Positions 18,950 through 28,672 of a DNA stretch of 64,000 bases are shown here, one piece after another (the first letter of the stretch is position 1; each line of letters starts with the position of its first letter). The stretch covers positions 496,001-560,000 of the forward strand of contig OZ255627.1 in NCBI GenBank assembly GCA_965276765.1, read 5' to 3'. Under the pieces are notes generated by a model, which saw only the letters and a program-made list of their open reading frames with translations, was not told the DNA's origin and ran no database searches. Both the position numbers and the translations under genes were made by a program. This DNA is from G965276765 sp965276765 (GTDB lineage Bacteria > Actinomycetota > Acidimicrobiia > Acidimicrobiales > Palsa-688).

Positions 18950-21412
18950 TCACTGCACCCCCCGCTGACGTTGGGCTAGGTCGACAGCTTGGGCTTGCAT
19001 ACGCACGCTTCGTGCGGTATGTCCTGCCGCGAGCGTCTCAATCGCAATTGCCACCGGTGCCACTAGCTCGGCGCCTGCCTCCGAAAGACCTCGCAGTACC
19101 AGTAACGGCACCAGTACGCCTTCCTCCAACAGCAACGCTTCGAGCCTGGCACCGAGGAAGGATCGCATCTCACCTTCGTCGGCGCTGAGTAGAGCAAGCG
19201 CCCTTCCTGCTTCTGCGCGAACGGTCGGCGCCGCGTCGTGGCTGAGCTGCAGAACGAGCGCAGTCACGAACCTCGGGGTGCTGCCTCTCCGGACGAGCAC
19301 GGTGAGTGTCCTGAGAGCCTCAAGCCTTGCATCTGGACGCTCATCCCCAGCGAGCCGAGCGATTTCGAGGAGAGAGCGATTCTCATCGAAGACTCCGAGC
19401 ACGAGCGCCAGCCGAAGTGCTTCCGGGTAAGGCACAAGCTCCGGACCCTCAAAGGGCATAACCATCTGGCTCTCGAGCATCAACGGCAGCCGGAGCGCAA
19501 GCTCCGAACGAACATACTCCGGAAGGCGCCCTTCTTCTCGGACTAAGCGATCGAAGGCTGTGGATCTACTCTGACGGGGAACGTTGATATCCAAAAGATA
19601 CCCCACCAAGGGCTGCCATACCCTCTCCGCATCAACATAGAGAGCGAGTCCTGCTGCTAGGTCGCCGATCGGGATCCCGCCAAGTCCGAACCGACCTTCA
19701 GAGGCACCCGCGCGCTCCTCCGACATCCTCGTCACGACAAACTCGACGGCTGAGTCGACACGACTGCCCGGAGGCTCGTTCTCTGGGTGCAGAATTCTTG
19801 AATTGAGCAAGCTCGCCACAGCGAACGCCGTTATTGGACGGTCGACCGGATTCTCTTCGGTCCCCGGAGTACCGAGGGCCCGGCTCACGACGTCGGAGGT
19901 AAGCACAAGGTTCTGTCGATTAGTGGCCCTAAGCCAGGCGCGCCACGACGCTACAGTCGTGTCTGACAGTTCCGTCCAGTTGAGTGACGATGCTGCGCCG
20001 GCGAACGCCCGGTCAACCAACTCATTTGACTCCCTCCACTCTTCGGCCTGCTGAAGCAGCATCCGTGCGAGGTCATCACTCCGTCTTGCCACTGCGGCCG
20101 CAGAAGCCAGGGCCTTCCAGATCTTCTCGTAGCGAACTACAGGCGCCTCCCACCCTCCGAAATGAGGCGGAGCTGCCCCCGTTAGGCAATTCAGAAGCAT
20201 GTCGTACACAATTCCGGCTTCACTCTCATTCAACAACTCTGCTGCAGCACCCAGGACAGCCAACTCCCCATTCCGCAGCTGAACTGACTTTATGCGACTT
20301 CCCATTATTAGCCGTGCGTCGTAGGCAATAGCAGAAAGCGGCCCTGAAATCTCGAGAAATCTCAACGCTTTGTCTAGGCTCGCAACATCCTCTCCTTGCC
20401 GGAACAGCCGCACCGAGTCGCGAAAGCGCCAATCGTCGACGCCGGTTGGGGCCTGCGACATGCGTATCTTCCCTAACTGGGAGCGCCATCGCTGGACGGA
20501 TACATGATCACCTAGTAGTTCTGCCTGAATGGCGGCTCGCCAGACCGGCGTATCGGTTTTGTCTTCACTTGTCCAACTAAACTCACTACCAGACGCAAGG
20601 ACTTTTGCGCCAAAAAACCTCTCTGCAAATGCAGCAAAACCTGATGATGCGTCACGAGCAGCAATGAGGGTAAGGGTCGGCGTCTGCGAAGATAAGAGGC
20701 GCCGCCAATTGCCCGATGGCCATAGTCCACCGGCGATGTACTGGTTCGATTCGATCGTAAACATCAGTGCATCGCGTATCATCTTTAGTGTCGAGGATGA
20801 CCCATGTCGCACGGCTCTGGTTATTTTGAAGCGAGCTAGTTGTGATACCTTTATGTGCGAAAGGAGCTCACCTGCCTCTTGGACGAATGGACGTGCATCT
20901 GATTCGCCGTTCTCCAGTAGCCTCATTGCTATCTGCACTAGAAGGATGGCCTTTATAAAACCATAATTGGGGTCGTCAGGCGCTTTACTCTCGACATGCT
21001 CAACGGCCGTCCATAGGACCTGTAGCGCCTCCGCAACCTTCTCCAGTTCAGCAAAGGCGACGGCAGCAACAATGGCGGAAGATGCCTCGGCGGCGGGATC
21101 TAAGTCCTCGCTCACGCCGCCGACAAGTGCCGCCAAACCACGAGCCCCATCCGCAACGGTTCCAACGCTTAGAGCCTTCATAGCGAAGTCGTGCACTTGG
21201 TCTCCAGCAGAGCCACTCACGATGTATCTAGGCGCAACTTCGCCGATGCCGCGCGTAACCCGTTGATAGTCGGTCCCTCGGCCTTGGATTGCGAGCGCGA
21301 GCAGGGAGCTTGGCTCAATCTGGTCTTCAGAAAAGAAGTTAGGGTGCGGCGCGACATCCCTCGGACACAAGATGGCGGCGAGCCAGCGAAGGTCTATCAT
21401 GGGAGGGGCCAC
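18950..21412 (-). CDS. 820-residue helical-repeat protein of unknown function
   Basis: No family was recognised. The protein is almost entirely alpha-helical in appearance; residues ~660-810 look like HEAT-type repeats (TALVLQLSHDAAPTVRAEAG). The upstream part is TPR-like in texture with no nuclease, ATPase or membrane motif seen. Base composition, especially in the N-terminal half (20000-21400), is clearly more AT-rich than all neighbours. The gene is isolated between an IS110 element and a transposase scar. The start may be the GTG at 21412 or the ATG at 21400; neither has a ribosome-binding site. Cargo such as a defence scaffold is possible but unsupported. Confidence 0.75.
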   Translation of the reverse strand: MAPPMIDLRWLAAILCPRDVAPHPNFFSEDQIEPSSLLALAIQGRGTDYQRVTRGIGEVAPRYIVSGSAGDQVHDFAMKALSVGTVADGARGLAALVGGVSEDLDPAAEASSAIVAAVAFAELEKVAEALQVLWTAVEHVESKAPDDPNYGFIKAILLVQIAMRLLENGESDARPFVQEAGELLSHIKVSQLARFKITRAVRHGSSSTLKMIRDALMFTIESNQYIAGGLWPSGNWRRLLSSQTPTLTLIAARDASSGFAAFAERFFGAKVLASGSEFSWTSEDKTDTPVWRAAIQAELLGDHVSVQRWRSQLGKIRMSQAPTGVDDWRFRDSVRLFRQGEDVASLDKALRFLEISGPLSAIAYDARLIMGSRIKSVQLRNGELAVLGAAAELLNESEAGIVYDMLLNCLTGAAPPHFGGWEAPVVRYEKIWKALASAAAVARRSDDLARMLLQQAEEWRESNELVDRAFAGAASSLNWTELSDTTVASWRAWLRATNRQNLVLTSDVVSRALGTPGTEENPVDRPITAFAVASLLNSRILHPENEPPGSRVDSAVEFVVTRMSEERAGASEGRFGLGGIPIGDLAAGLALYVDAERVWQPLVGYLLDINVPRQSRSTAFDRLVREEGRLPEYVRSELALRLPLMLESQMVMPFEGPELVPYPEALRLALVLGVFDENRSLLEIARLAGDERPDARLEALRTLTVLVRRGSTPRFVTALVLQLSHDAAPTVRAEAGRALALLSADEGEMRSFLGARLEALLLEEGVLVPLLVLRGLSEAGAELVAPVAIAIETLAAGHTARSVRMQAQAVDLAQRQRGVQ

Positions 21413-21555
21413 AAGTAGACTAGTTCTTCATCAGTTCCCTGCGGCCGCCGTCGATTTTTCTCTAGCTACTTGCCCCTGAAAAACTGTTGTAGAAAAAGGG
21501 TTGTGACCTGCGTGTTTGTGCGGGAGGGTCCTCGTGTTGGGGGTCGAATGAGGTG

Positions 21556-21600
21556 ATGATGGTCCAAACCCCTTGTGCGAGAAGGGATCTGGACCATCAT
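21556..21600 (+). promoter_or_regulatory. Stem-loop covering the transposase start codon
   Basis: An 11-bp inverted repeat (21556-21566 with 21590-21600) encloses a second stem, CCCTT (21570-21574) with AAGGG (21582-21586). The last arm contains the AT of the ATG at 21599-21601. Such structures block translation of transposase from read-through transcripts. Confidence 0.6.
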
Positions 21601-22275
21601 GTTGCGTACCATAAACGCCGAGCCCACCTTGTGGGACGCGATCTTGCCGACCTGCTGTCTGGGCTTGCCGCCGATGCTGGCCGAGGTCGACGCCTTGTTG
21701 GACGATCCTCGGTTCTTCGAGCCGTTCGTGCCGTTCTTCTCGGCCCGCCACGGGCGGCCGTCGATCCCGATGGAGACCTATCTGAGGATGATGTTCCTGC
21801 GGTTCCGTTACAAGCTCGGTTTCGAGACGTTGTGCGCGGAGGTGTCGGACTCGATCGCGTGGCGGCGGTTCTGTCGGATCCCGCTCGACACCGCCGTGCC
21901 GCACCCGACCACGTTGGTCAAGATCACCTCCCGTTGCGGTCAGAGCAGCATCGCCGCGTTGAACGAGGCGTTGTTGGCCAACCGCAGCGGAGGCCAAGCT
22001 GGTTCGAGTCGACAAGCTCCGCGCTGACACGACGGTGGTGGAGGCCAACGTCGCCTATCCGACCGACAGTGGCCTGCTGGCCAAGGGCGTGGCCCGCCTG
22101 GGTGTTCTCGCCGGCCGAGTCAAAGATGCCGGGCTGGCGAAACGGACGAAGTTCAGGGACCGGCGACGCTGTGTGCGTCGTCGTGCCCATGATGTGGCGG
22201 TGTGGTTGCGTCGACGCTCCGACGAAGCCCGAGACGAGGTGGTCGCTATCACCGGCGAGCTGGGCGCCAAGTTCT
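21599..22275 (+). pseudogene. IS1182/IS5-type DDE transposase, 5' fragment
   Basis: From ATG 21599 the sequence encodes MLRTINAEPTLWDAILP and GRPSIPMETYLRMMFLRFRYKLGFETL, then continues in another frame after about 21990 with RADTTVVEANVAYPTDSGLL. This is the N-terminal half of an IS1182-like transposase containing the first Asp region. It is frameshifted and truncated at about 22275, where IS256-type sequence begins. It cannot encode an active enzyme. Confidence 0.75.
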
Positions 22276-22869
22276 GGATGGGCGGTCCTCACCGACCTCC
22301 GCAACCGCGGCGTCAAAGACACGTTCTTCGTGGTCTGCGATGGCCTGAAAGGGCTCCCGGAGGTCGTGGTCAACGTGTGGCCCGCTGCAACGGTGCAGAC
22401 CTGCATTATCCACCTGCTCCGCAACACCTTCCGGCTCACCTCGCGCAAGTATTGGGACGAGCTCAAACGGGACCTGAAACCGATCTACACCGCCGTCAAC
22501 GCCACCGCGGCCAGGGCGGCGTTCGATGACCTGGCCGAGAAGTGGGGAAAGACCTACCCAGCCGTCGTGCGGCTATGGGAGAACGCGTGGGAGGAGTTCA
22601 TCCCGTTCCTGGACTACGACATTGAGATCCGACGGGTGCTCTGCAGCACCAACGCCATCGAGTCCCTCAACGCCCGCTACCGCCGGGCCGTGCGAGCCAG
22701 AGGACACTTCTCGACCGAACAGGCCGCGCTCAAGTGCCTGTATCTCGTCACCCGGTCCCTTGACCCCACCGGGGTCGGCAGGACACGATGGGCCATGGGC
22801 TGGAAGCCGGCGCTCAACGCCTTCGCCATCACCTTCGCCGACCGATTCCCGGCCGCCGAGACTTACTGA
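22276..22869 (+). pseudogene. IS256-family transposase, 3' fragment
   Basis: The frame ending at 22869 encodes VLTDLRNRGVKDTFFVVCDG, VQTCIIHLLRNTFR, ENAWEEFIPFL and CSTNAIESLNARYRRAVR, the C-terminal DDE region of IS256-type (mutator) transposases. The 5' half is missing; it abuts the IS1182-like fragment in an unmatched frame. The junction lies near 22276. The minus-strand VirB4-like gene stops one base after this frame's TGA. Confidence 0.78.
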
Positions 22870-24567
22870 TCAACCGCCGCAAACACCGTTACAGCGATAG
22901 TCCCGCTTTCCCGAATTAAAATCAAGCATGCGGGCGTCGGTGTCGAACACCGCGAGTTCGCCGGGGGTGCAGAGGTGGCGGACGACGAAGGCTCGCTCGT
23001 TGACCCGCCACAGTCCTTCGCCTTTGGCGAGTTCGGGGAGCTGTCCGACTTCGATGGTGGTGAGCCCGAGGAGTTTGCCGGCGGCTTGGGCTTCGTCGAA
23101 GGGTTCGTTGTAGAGGATGCGGGTGGCGGTGTCGCCGAGCAGCCCTTGTGCGAGGCCTCGGGATTGGGACCCGGTGTCGCCGACGGCGTCTAGGTCGGAC
23201 AGGCGGTGCACGATCATCAGGTTGGCGAGTCCCCACGCTCGGGAGAGTTTCCATTGGGCTTGCATGCGGGCGAGGAGGGCGGGTTGGGCGAGGAGCCGCC
23301 AGGCTTCGTCGTAGATGACGAGGCGTTGCCCGCCGTCGGGGTCGGCGAGGGCGGCTTCCATCCAGGTGGATGCGCAGGTCATGACGAGCCCGATGAGGGT
23401 GTCGGACCCGGAGATGGCGGACAGGTCGAGGGTGAGCATTGGCGCGGACGGGTCGAAGGTGACGGTGGAGGGTCCGTCGAAGAGTCCGCCGAGGTCGCCG
23501 CGGACGAGTCGGGCGAGGGCGTGGCCGGTGTCGCGCCCGTCGGCGCGGAGCTGGTCGACGCTTGAGCCGGGCGATGGTTGTTGGGGGTCGAGGAGGCCGT
23601 CGACGATCATGGGGAGGATCGGAACTGCGGTTCGGGTTTGGGCGTCGGTGAGGGCGGCGTCGAGTGCGGATCGTTCTGTCGGGCCGAGGGGGCGTCCGAG
23701 GGTGGATTCGCCGAGGGCGGCGAGCAGCCCGGTGCGCCGGGCGGCGACTTGGGCCCGCCAGGTGGTGTCGTCTACTCCGGTGGGTCGTGGGCCTTCGTCG
23801 AGGGGGTTGAGGCGGTTGGTGGTGCCGATGCCGAGTTGGATGGCGGTGCCTCCGAGGGCTTGGGCGACGACGGTCCATTCGCCTTTGGGGTCGCCGGGGA
23901 CGTAGACGCGTCGTCCGAAGGCGACGCATCGGGCGGCGAGGGATTTGGCCAGGGTGGATTTTCCTCGGCCGATTTGGCCGGCCAAAGACATGTTGGGGTT
24001 GGTGAGGTGTCCTTGGCGGTAGAGCTCCCAGGGGTCGAAGCAGAAGGCGGCGCCGGACCAGGCGTCTTGGCCGACGAGGATGCCGGCGGAGCCGAGGCCT
24101 TCTTCGGCGAGGAATGGGTAGGCGCCGGCGAGGACCTCGGAGGTGGCCCGATGAGCGGGGAGCCGGAGGCGCCGGTAGGACCGTCCCGCCATTGGCCTGG
24201 TCTCGCCGCCGGCGGGCAGGAATGGCCGCTGCTTGCGCTCCTGGCGTACTGCCTGCAGCTCCGCCTTGCGGGCGGTCATGAGGCGTTGGCGGTGCTCGGC
24301 TTCGACCTGGCGGGCGATCCGGGCTTGACGGCGAGCCGCGCCGGCCGGTGACCATCCGGCGACCCCGTAGACCCGTTGCCCATCATCGAGGGGCAGAGAC
24401 GGGAGTGGACATACCGGCGGCGGGCCGGGTTCGGCGGTACGGGCGTCGGGGTCTCCAGGATGACGTGCGGTCTGGGTTGGCGGGCCGGTCCGGGCGCCGC
24501 TGTCGCCGACGGGTGTGATGGGCTCCCCCCATTGGGGCCGGGTCGGTTTCTGTTTGCGCCGGGCCAT
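22870..24567 (-). CDS. VirB4-like conjugation ATPase
   Basis: About 565 residues; the ATG (24567) overlaps the upstream TGA by one base. The Walker A is GQIGRGKST at about 197-205 and the Walker B is LVIYDEAWRLL. VirB4 proteins energise pilus and substrate transfer at the inner membrane face. The first ~120 residues are a charged, proline-rich arm. The final ~15 residues (after RMLDF) run into sequence directly behind the IS256 stop, so the native C-terminus was probably replaced by transposon DNA. It is the last gene of the preserved transfer operon. Confidence 0.88.
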   Translation of the reverse strand: MARRKQKPTRPQWGEPITPVGDSGARTGPPTQTARHPGDPDARTAEPGPPPVCPLPSLPLDDGQRVYGVAGWSPAGAARRQARIARQVEAEHRQRLMTARKAELQAVRQERKQRPFLPAGGETRPMAGRSYRRLRLPAHRATSEVLAGAYPFLAEEGLGSAGILVGQDAWSGAAFCFDPWELYRQGHLTNPNMSLAGQIGRGKSTLAKSLAARCVAFGRRVYVPGDPKGEWTVVAQALGGTAIQLGIGTTNRLNPLDEGPRPTGVDDTTWRAQVAARRTGLLAALGESTLGRPLGPTERSALDAALTDAQTRTAVPILPMIVDGLLDPQQPSPGSSVDQLRADGRDTGHALARLVRGDLGGLFDGPSTVTFDPSAPMLTLDLSAISGSDTLIGLVMTCASTWMEAALADPDGGQRLVIYDEAWRLLAQPALLARMQAQWKLSRAWGLANLMIVHRLSDLDAVGDTGSQSRGLAQGLLGDTATRILYNEPFDEAQAAGKLLGLTTIEVGQLPELAKGEGLWRVNERAFVVRHLCTPGELAVFDTDARMLDFNSGKRDYRCNGVCGG

Positions 24568-26015
24568 CAGAACACCGTCCGGGCCAGTGGTAGGGCGCCG
24601 GCGATGAATCCTTGGAGTTGGTGGCCGTAGAGGGGGCGGAGTTCGCAGGCGGCCTGGCCGGCGGCCCGGCCGATGGTGGCGCACGCGGTGTCGAGGGTGT
24701 CGGCGCTGGGGGCGGTGACGGTGACGAACCCGGTGAAGACTACGTCGGTGTGCCCGGTGATGATCGAGCGTTCCCGGGCCAGCAGGTCGTCGTACTCGAC
24801 GGCGTCGGAGAGGTCGGCGAGTTGGCCGATCTTGGCTTTCTGCGCCGAGTCGGCGACGGCCTCGGTCTTTTCTCGGCGTATGTGGCGCAGCGCCACCTCG
24901 GTGCCGACCGGCCGGGCCAGCAGGCACAGGCGGCGCGATACCCCGGGGGCGAAGATGAGCGGATGCAAGAAGTCGGGTGGGACGGAGATGCGGGGCCATT
25001 CGGAGATCCACAGCACCTGCGAGCATGCCGAGTCGTGTCGGAGCCGGTCCCAGGATTCGGAGACGGCCATCGGCCCGGCCCTGTCCAGGTTCGCTCCCGG
25101 ATCGCGTCGAGCGTCGAGCTGGATGGCGGGGTCGAAGCTGTGGCGGACCACTCCGGCCAGGTCGGCCTCACCGAGCGGCGAGCCCGGTCGGAGACCGGCT
25201 TGGCGCAGCCCGTCGGTGAGGTTGGCCATGTCACCGCGCAGGACCTCGGCGGCGCCTTTGACGCCCCGCCCGGCGGCGCGGATGGCCCGGGCCGCGGCGC
25301 GCATGTCCACCGAGAGGCTGATTGTGGTCCGGTGCGTCGAGGAGTCCAGGCAGACCTGATCGAGCAGCGCCCGGTATTGGGCGTCGGCCCACGTCCCATC
25401 ATGGGTGCCGTGCGTTTGCCACCATTCGTGCTGGCCGCGGGCGGGGTCGGGGACCGTGGCTTCGAGGACCTGTACCGCGGCGCAGGTACCGGTCGTGGCG
25501 AGACCGGCGAGGATTCGTCCCCACCGTCCGACTCGCCCGGCCCGATCGGCGTCGTCGAGGAGAGCGAAGGCGGGGTGGCTGACGGGGACGACGGCGGTGA
25601 GGGTGTGGCGGTGGGGGTCGTGGATCATCGCCGCGCCGGATGTCTCGTCGACATGCAAACGCAGCGAGGCGGCGTCGCCGGGCAACGCCAGGGTCCCGGC
25701 GGGTCGGGGCCTGGTCGGCCGGGATCGAAACTCGTTCTGGCCGAACGTCTTGCGGGTGGCGTAGTGGATGGCGGTCGCGGACCATTCCACGACGGGCCGG
25801 CCCGCGACCCGAACCGCCGCAGTGGCCGCCAATGGGGCCCAGATCAGCCCGGTCACAACGAAGCCTATGGCCCCGGAGCTGAACAGGGCTCCGACCGCGA
25901 TGGCGGCGGCGACACCGAGGACCGCGACTCTGGGGGTGGAGAGCCCGAGCAGCAGTCCACGGGTCGAACGCCGGGCGAAACGGACACTCCCAGGGGGAGG
26001 AGGGGTGGTACTCAC
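24567..26015 (-). CDS. SCO6880-family conjugation protein
   Basis: This 482-residue protein has two N-terminal membrane helices at about 25-70 (VAVLGVAAAIAVGALF and following) and a large soluble domain. It matches the SCO6880 family, the actinobacterial component that precedes the VirB4-like ATPase in integrative-element transfer operons and combines PrgI-like membrane and VirB4 N-terminal-like parts. It overlaps the VirB4 start by one base, implying coupled translation. A 50-bp gap separates it from the VirB6-like gene upstream. Confidence 0.85.
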   Translation of the reverse strand: MSTTPPPPGSVRFARRSTRGLLLGLSTPRVAVLGVAAAIAVGALFSSGAIGFVVTGLIWAPLAATAAVRVAGRPVVEWSATAIHYATRKTFGQNEFRSRPTRPRPAGTLALPGDAASLRLHVDETSGAAMIHDPHRHTLTAVVPVSHPAFALLDDADRAGRVGRWGRILAGLATTGTCAAVQVLEATVPDPARGQHEWWQTHGTHDGTWADAQYRALLDQVCLDSSTHRTTISLSVDMRAAARAIRAAGRGVKGAAEVLRGDMANLTDGLRQAGLRPGSPLGEADLAGVVRHSFDPAIQLDARRDPGANLDRAGPMAVSESWDRLRHDSACSQVLWISEWPRISVPPDFLHPLIFAPGVSRRLCLLARPVGTEVALRHIRREKTEAVADSAQKAKIGQLADLSDAVEYDDLLARERSIITGHTDVVFTGFVTVTAPSADTLDTACATIGRAAGQAACELRPLYGHQLQGFIAGALPLARTVF

Positions 26016-26065
26016 GATGATTTACTCCTTGAATCGAGACGGTGACAGGGCAGCTACGGTCGGGC

Positions 26066-27412
26066 TCAGAGCGCAGCCGCGGCCGCAGCACCGCCGGCAG
26101 ACCCTTCGGCAGCTGCCCCTCCGGCAGCCGGGGCACCGCTAGGGCCACCACCCTCCGGGCCGGACGCGGTCCCGGGAGCAGCCGGTGTCGGCGGCGAGGG
26201 CGTGGGACTGCCACCAGCGCCGGGTGTGCCCGTGGGGTCGCCCGGGCCTTGTGCAGGTGACGGATCGCTGCCCCCGCCAGGCGACCCGGTGGGGGCGGAG
26301 CTTCCCGGGCCGGTCCCAGCGCCGGAAGGACTGGCTGATGCTGGTTCGCCGGACGGGCTGCGCTGGGCCGTCGGCTCGGTTGTCTCTCCCTGGTCGCCGG
26401 TGCTGCTGTCGCTGCCGCTGCCGGCGGAGAGTTTGTCGGTGACGGTGCGCATGGCGGGGACGGCTTTTTGGCCCATGCGGCCGGCGGCGATCGCCCCGCC
26501 GGCGGTGGTGGCGCTCATGGCGTGGAGCTGGCCGGCGTGGTCTCCGGTGAAGTGCACGACCTTGAGGGCCAGCCATGGGGCGAACCCGGCGAGAGCCAAG
26601 ACGATGATCCCGGAGACGACCTGGGTGATCTCCTGGGTGATCCCGGTCCCGGTTTGGCCGACTCCTTTGATCAACATGAAGTAGCCGATCAGGAAGATCA
26701 ACACCAGGATCAGCTTGGAGAAGATTAGCGCCAGGGTGAATTCGATCCACCGCCGTGTCCAGGCCACGGTGATGTCGGCCAGGCTCCCCGCGAACGCCAA
26801 TGGGGCGAAGATGGCGGTGACGACGATGAGGACCTTGCGGATCACCAACGCCACGTAGACGATCACTACCGCCATGAGGACGGCCAGGGCCAATAGCAGC
26901 ACCCCGGCGGCGCCGCCGGGCCCGGAGATCATCCCCACCAGCGCTGCGGTGGCCGACGAGCCGAGCACCAATCGGCCGAGGCCGGCCGGGTCGGTCCCCA
27001 CCGCCGTCTGGACGACCCCGTTGCAGAGCGCGTCGGTAGCGGCAAGGAGCAGGTTCACGACCGCCACCGAGATCCCGCCGGCCACGAACGCGATGAGCAG
27101 TCCTCGCAGCGCCCGGCCCAGCCCGGCCGGCTCGCGGCGCAGCACGCTTTGGATGACCTGGATGACGAACAGGCCAACCGCCACGGTCCCGGCGATGGCG
27201 GCAACCATGCCGAGCACGATCGAGAACCCGGCCCCGCCCAGATGCACGGCGGTGGCCGTGTTGATCTGTCCCCACAACCAGCGGGTGGCCGATTGGGCGG
27301 CGTGACCGAAGGAACGGGCGATGCTGTCGAACGCGTCGCCGGCGACCGACTTCGCCGCGCTCGACACGCAACCGCCCAGAGAGAAGTGGAGGGGGTTGAG
27401 GTTGCAGGCCAC
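26066..27412 (-). CDS. VirB6/TrbL-like polytopic membrane protein
   Basis: About 448 residues from a GTG at 27412, 5 bases after the previous stop; the frame is open further upstream without sense. Six or seven membrane helices occupy about 35-320, including VIVYVALVIRKVLIVVTAIF and the TRRWIEFTLALIFSKL segment typical of TrbL/VirB6. The C-terminal ~130 residues are a Pro/Ser/Gly/Ala-rich disordered tail. Such proteins form the inner-membrane channel of type IV secretion systems. Confidence 0.85.
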   Translation of the reverse strand: MACNLNPLHFSLGGCVSSAAKSVAGDAFDSIARSFGHAAQSATRWLWGQINTATAVHLGGAGFSIVLGMVAAIAGTVAVGLFVIQVIQSVLRREPAGLGRALRGLLIAFVAGGISVAVVNLLLAATDALCNGVVQTAVGTDPAGLGRLVLGSSATAALVGMISGPGGAAGVLLLALAVLMAVVIVYVALVIRKVLIVVTAIFAPLAFAGSLADITVAWTRRWIEFTLALIFSKLILVLIFLIGYFMLIKGVGQTGTGITQEITQVVSGIIVLALAGFAPWLALKVVHFTGDHAGQLHAMSATTAGGAIAAGRMGQKAVPAMRTVTDKLSAGSGSDSSTGDQGETTEPTAQRSPSGEPASASPSGAGTGPGSSAPTGSPGGGSDPSPAQGPGDPTGTPGAGGSPTPSPPTPAAPGTASGPEGGGPSGAPAAGGAAAEGSAGGAAAAAAL

Positions 27413-27417
27413 AGGTC

Positions 27418-28245
27418 TCAGCTCCCCTCTGCGGTGACGGCGACGGTGCCGTAGCCGTGATGCCAGCGGGCCGAGCCGACCGCCACGGTCAACGACACAT
27501 GACGCGTTGTAGCCGTCTTGCCGTGGACGCTCTCCAGCAGGCCGGTGACGTCCTCGAGCGACGCCCGGACGTCGCGGGGCTGCCAGCCGGCCGCGACCAT
27601 CGACTGCCACTGCGGATCGGGCTGCACCTGCAGGTCACCGATCGTCCACCGCAGTTTGGTCTTGGCGTCGGCGCGCCACTGGCTGGGCGACGGGACGATC
27701 GACGCCTGGGTCATGACGGCCGGGTCCATTACCGAGGTGAACAGGGCCCGGTACCGAAACCCGGCCGGGATGCCCGGCATCAAATCCGGCGCCTCCTGGG
27801 TCACCAACCATCCGCCCAGCGCCGGGCGACCCTGGCGGGAAAAGTCGATGGTCAACAGGGCCCGGGTGAAGCTGCGAGCCCACCCATCCGGCGTGTTCGA
27901 CACGCCCAGCGCCGGCCAACCCCCGCCGACCGCAGGGGCGGGAAGCTGTAGCCGGGCGGCGTGGGCGATCATCGCCTTGCTCGCCGCCGACGAGTAGCCC
28001 CGGGCGAACGCCTGGTCGTATTGCTGTTGGACCGGACTGACCGCAGGGACCGTCGTCGCCGGCGCCACCGGCGACCCGACCCGCGCCGTCGGCGACGGGA
28101 CCGCAGGTCGGATCGGGGAAACGGTGAGCGCCCGGCGAGTCGAATGGCCTCCGCCGGCGAGGACGGCGGTCAGGGCGCCGGCCACGATCAGCACCGCGAA
28201 GACCGTTGCGGCAACGACGAGAGGTTTCCGGGAGCGGGCATCCAT
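27418..28245 (-). CDS. Single-pass conjugation-operon protein, possibly VirB8/TcpC-like
   Basis: About 275 residues. One membrane helix near the N-terminus (VVAATVFAVLIVAGALTAVL) is followed by a Thr/Pro stalk and an exported domain of about 200 residues. The topology and operon position suit a TcpC/VirB8-type assembly factor, but no motif proves it. The ATG at 28245 shares one base with the stop of the small upstream frame. Confidence 0.72.
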   Translation of the reverse strand: MDARSRKPLVVAATVFAVLIVAGALTAVLAGGGHSTRRALTVSPIRPAVPSPTARVGSPVAPATTVPAVSPVQQQYDQAFARGYSSAASKAMIAHAARLQLPAPAVGGGWPALGVSNTPDGWARSFTRALLTIDFSRQGRPALGGWLVTQEAPDLMPGIPAGFRYRALFTSVMDPAVMTQASIVPSPSQWRADAKTKLRWTIGDLQVQPDPQWQSMVAAGWQPRDVRASLEDVTGLLESVHGKTATTRHVSLTVAVGSARWHHGYGTVAVTAEGS

Positions 28246-28346
28246 CACCGCACCCCCATACCGAGCTCGGAGACGGCCGGTCGTTCCAGCTCGGCATACG
28301 CGGGTGTGACCACCCGGCTGGGCCGCGCTCGCAGGAGGGCGGTCAC
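28245..28346 (-). CDS. Very small coupled frame in transfer operon (33 aa)
   Basis: A GTG at 28346 overlaps the pilin stop as GTGA, and its own TGA overlaps the next ATG. The product would be 33 residues starting VTALLRARPSRVV. The double overlap argues for translation, even if only to couple its neighbours. No function can be named. Confidence 0.4.
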   Translation of the reverse strand: MTALLRARPSRVVTPAYAELERPAVSELGMGVR

Positions 28347-28642
28347 AGCTTCGCTCCGGCGCCGGCGAAGAAGTTGATCAACACGACGGCCCCGCCGACC
28401 AAGACGGCGGCGACGCAGGCGACGAGCACCCCGGTTTTGCCTCGCCCCGCCAGGGCCGGGTTGGCGCTGTGGTTGCCGACGGCCCATACGATCGCCGAGA
28501 GGGCCAGGCCGGCCAGGGCGCCGATCAGGCCGACGGTCAACAACGCGCCGACAATGTGCTGCAGCTCGCCGATACCGGGCAGGCCGTTGGTGTTCGGGCT
28601 GACGTTCACGCCGCTGAGCGGCTGGGTGGCTAGCAGGGTCAT
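28343..28642 (-). CDS. Pilin-like two-helix membrane protein (DUF6112/TrbC type)
   Basis: This 99-residue protein has two hydrophobic helices (IVGALLTVGLIGALAGLALS and TGVLVACVAAVLVGGAVVLI) linked by a short basic loop, like VirB2/TrbC pilins and the DUF6112 family of actinobacterial elements. An AAGAGAGGAG site lies upstream of the ATG. It sits between the cell-wall hydrolase and the 33-residue frame in the operon. Confidence 0.8.
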   Translation of the reverse strand: MTLLATQPLSGVNVSPNTNGLPGIGELQHIVGALLTVGLIGALAGLALSAIVWAVGNHSANPALAGRGKTGVLVACVAAVLVGGAVVLINFFAGAGAKL

Positions 28643-28672
28643 GGGTGCTTGCTCCTCTCTTGGGGTTGGGTG

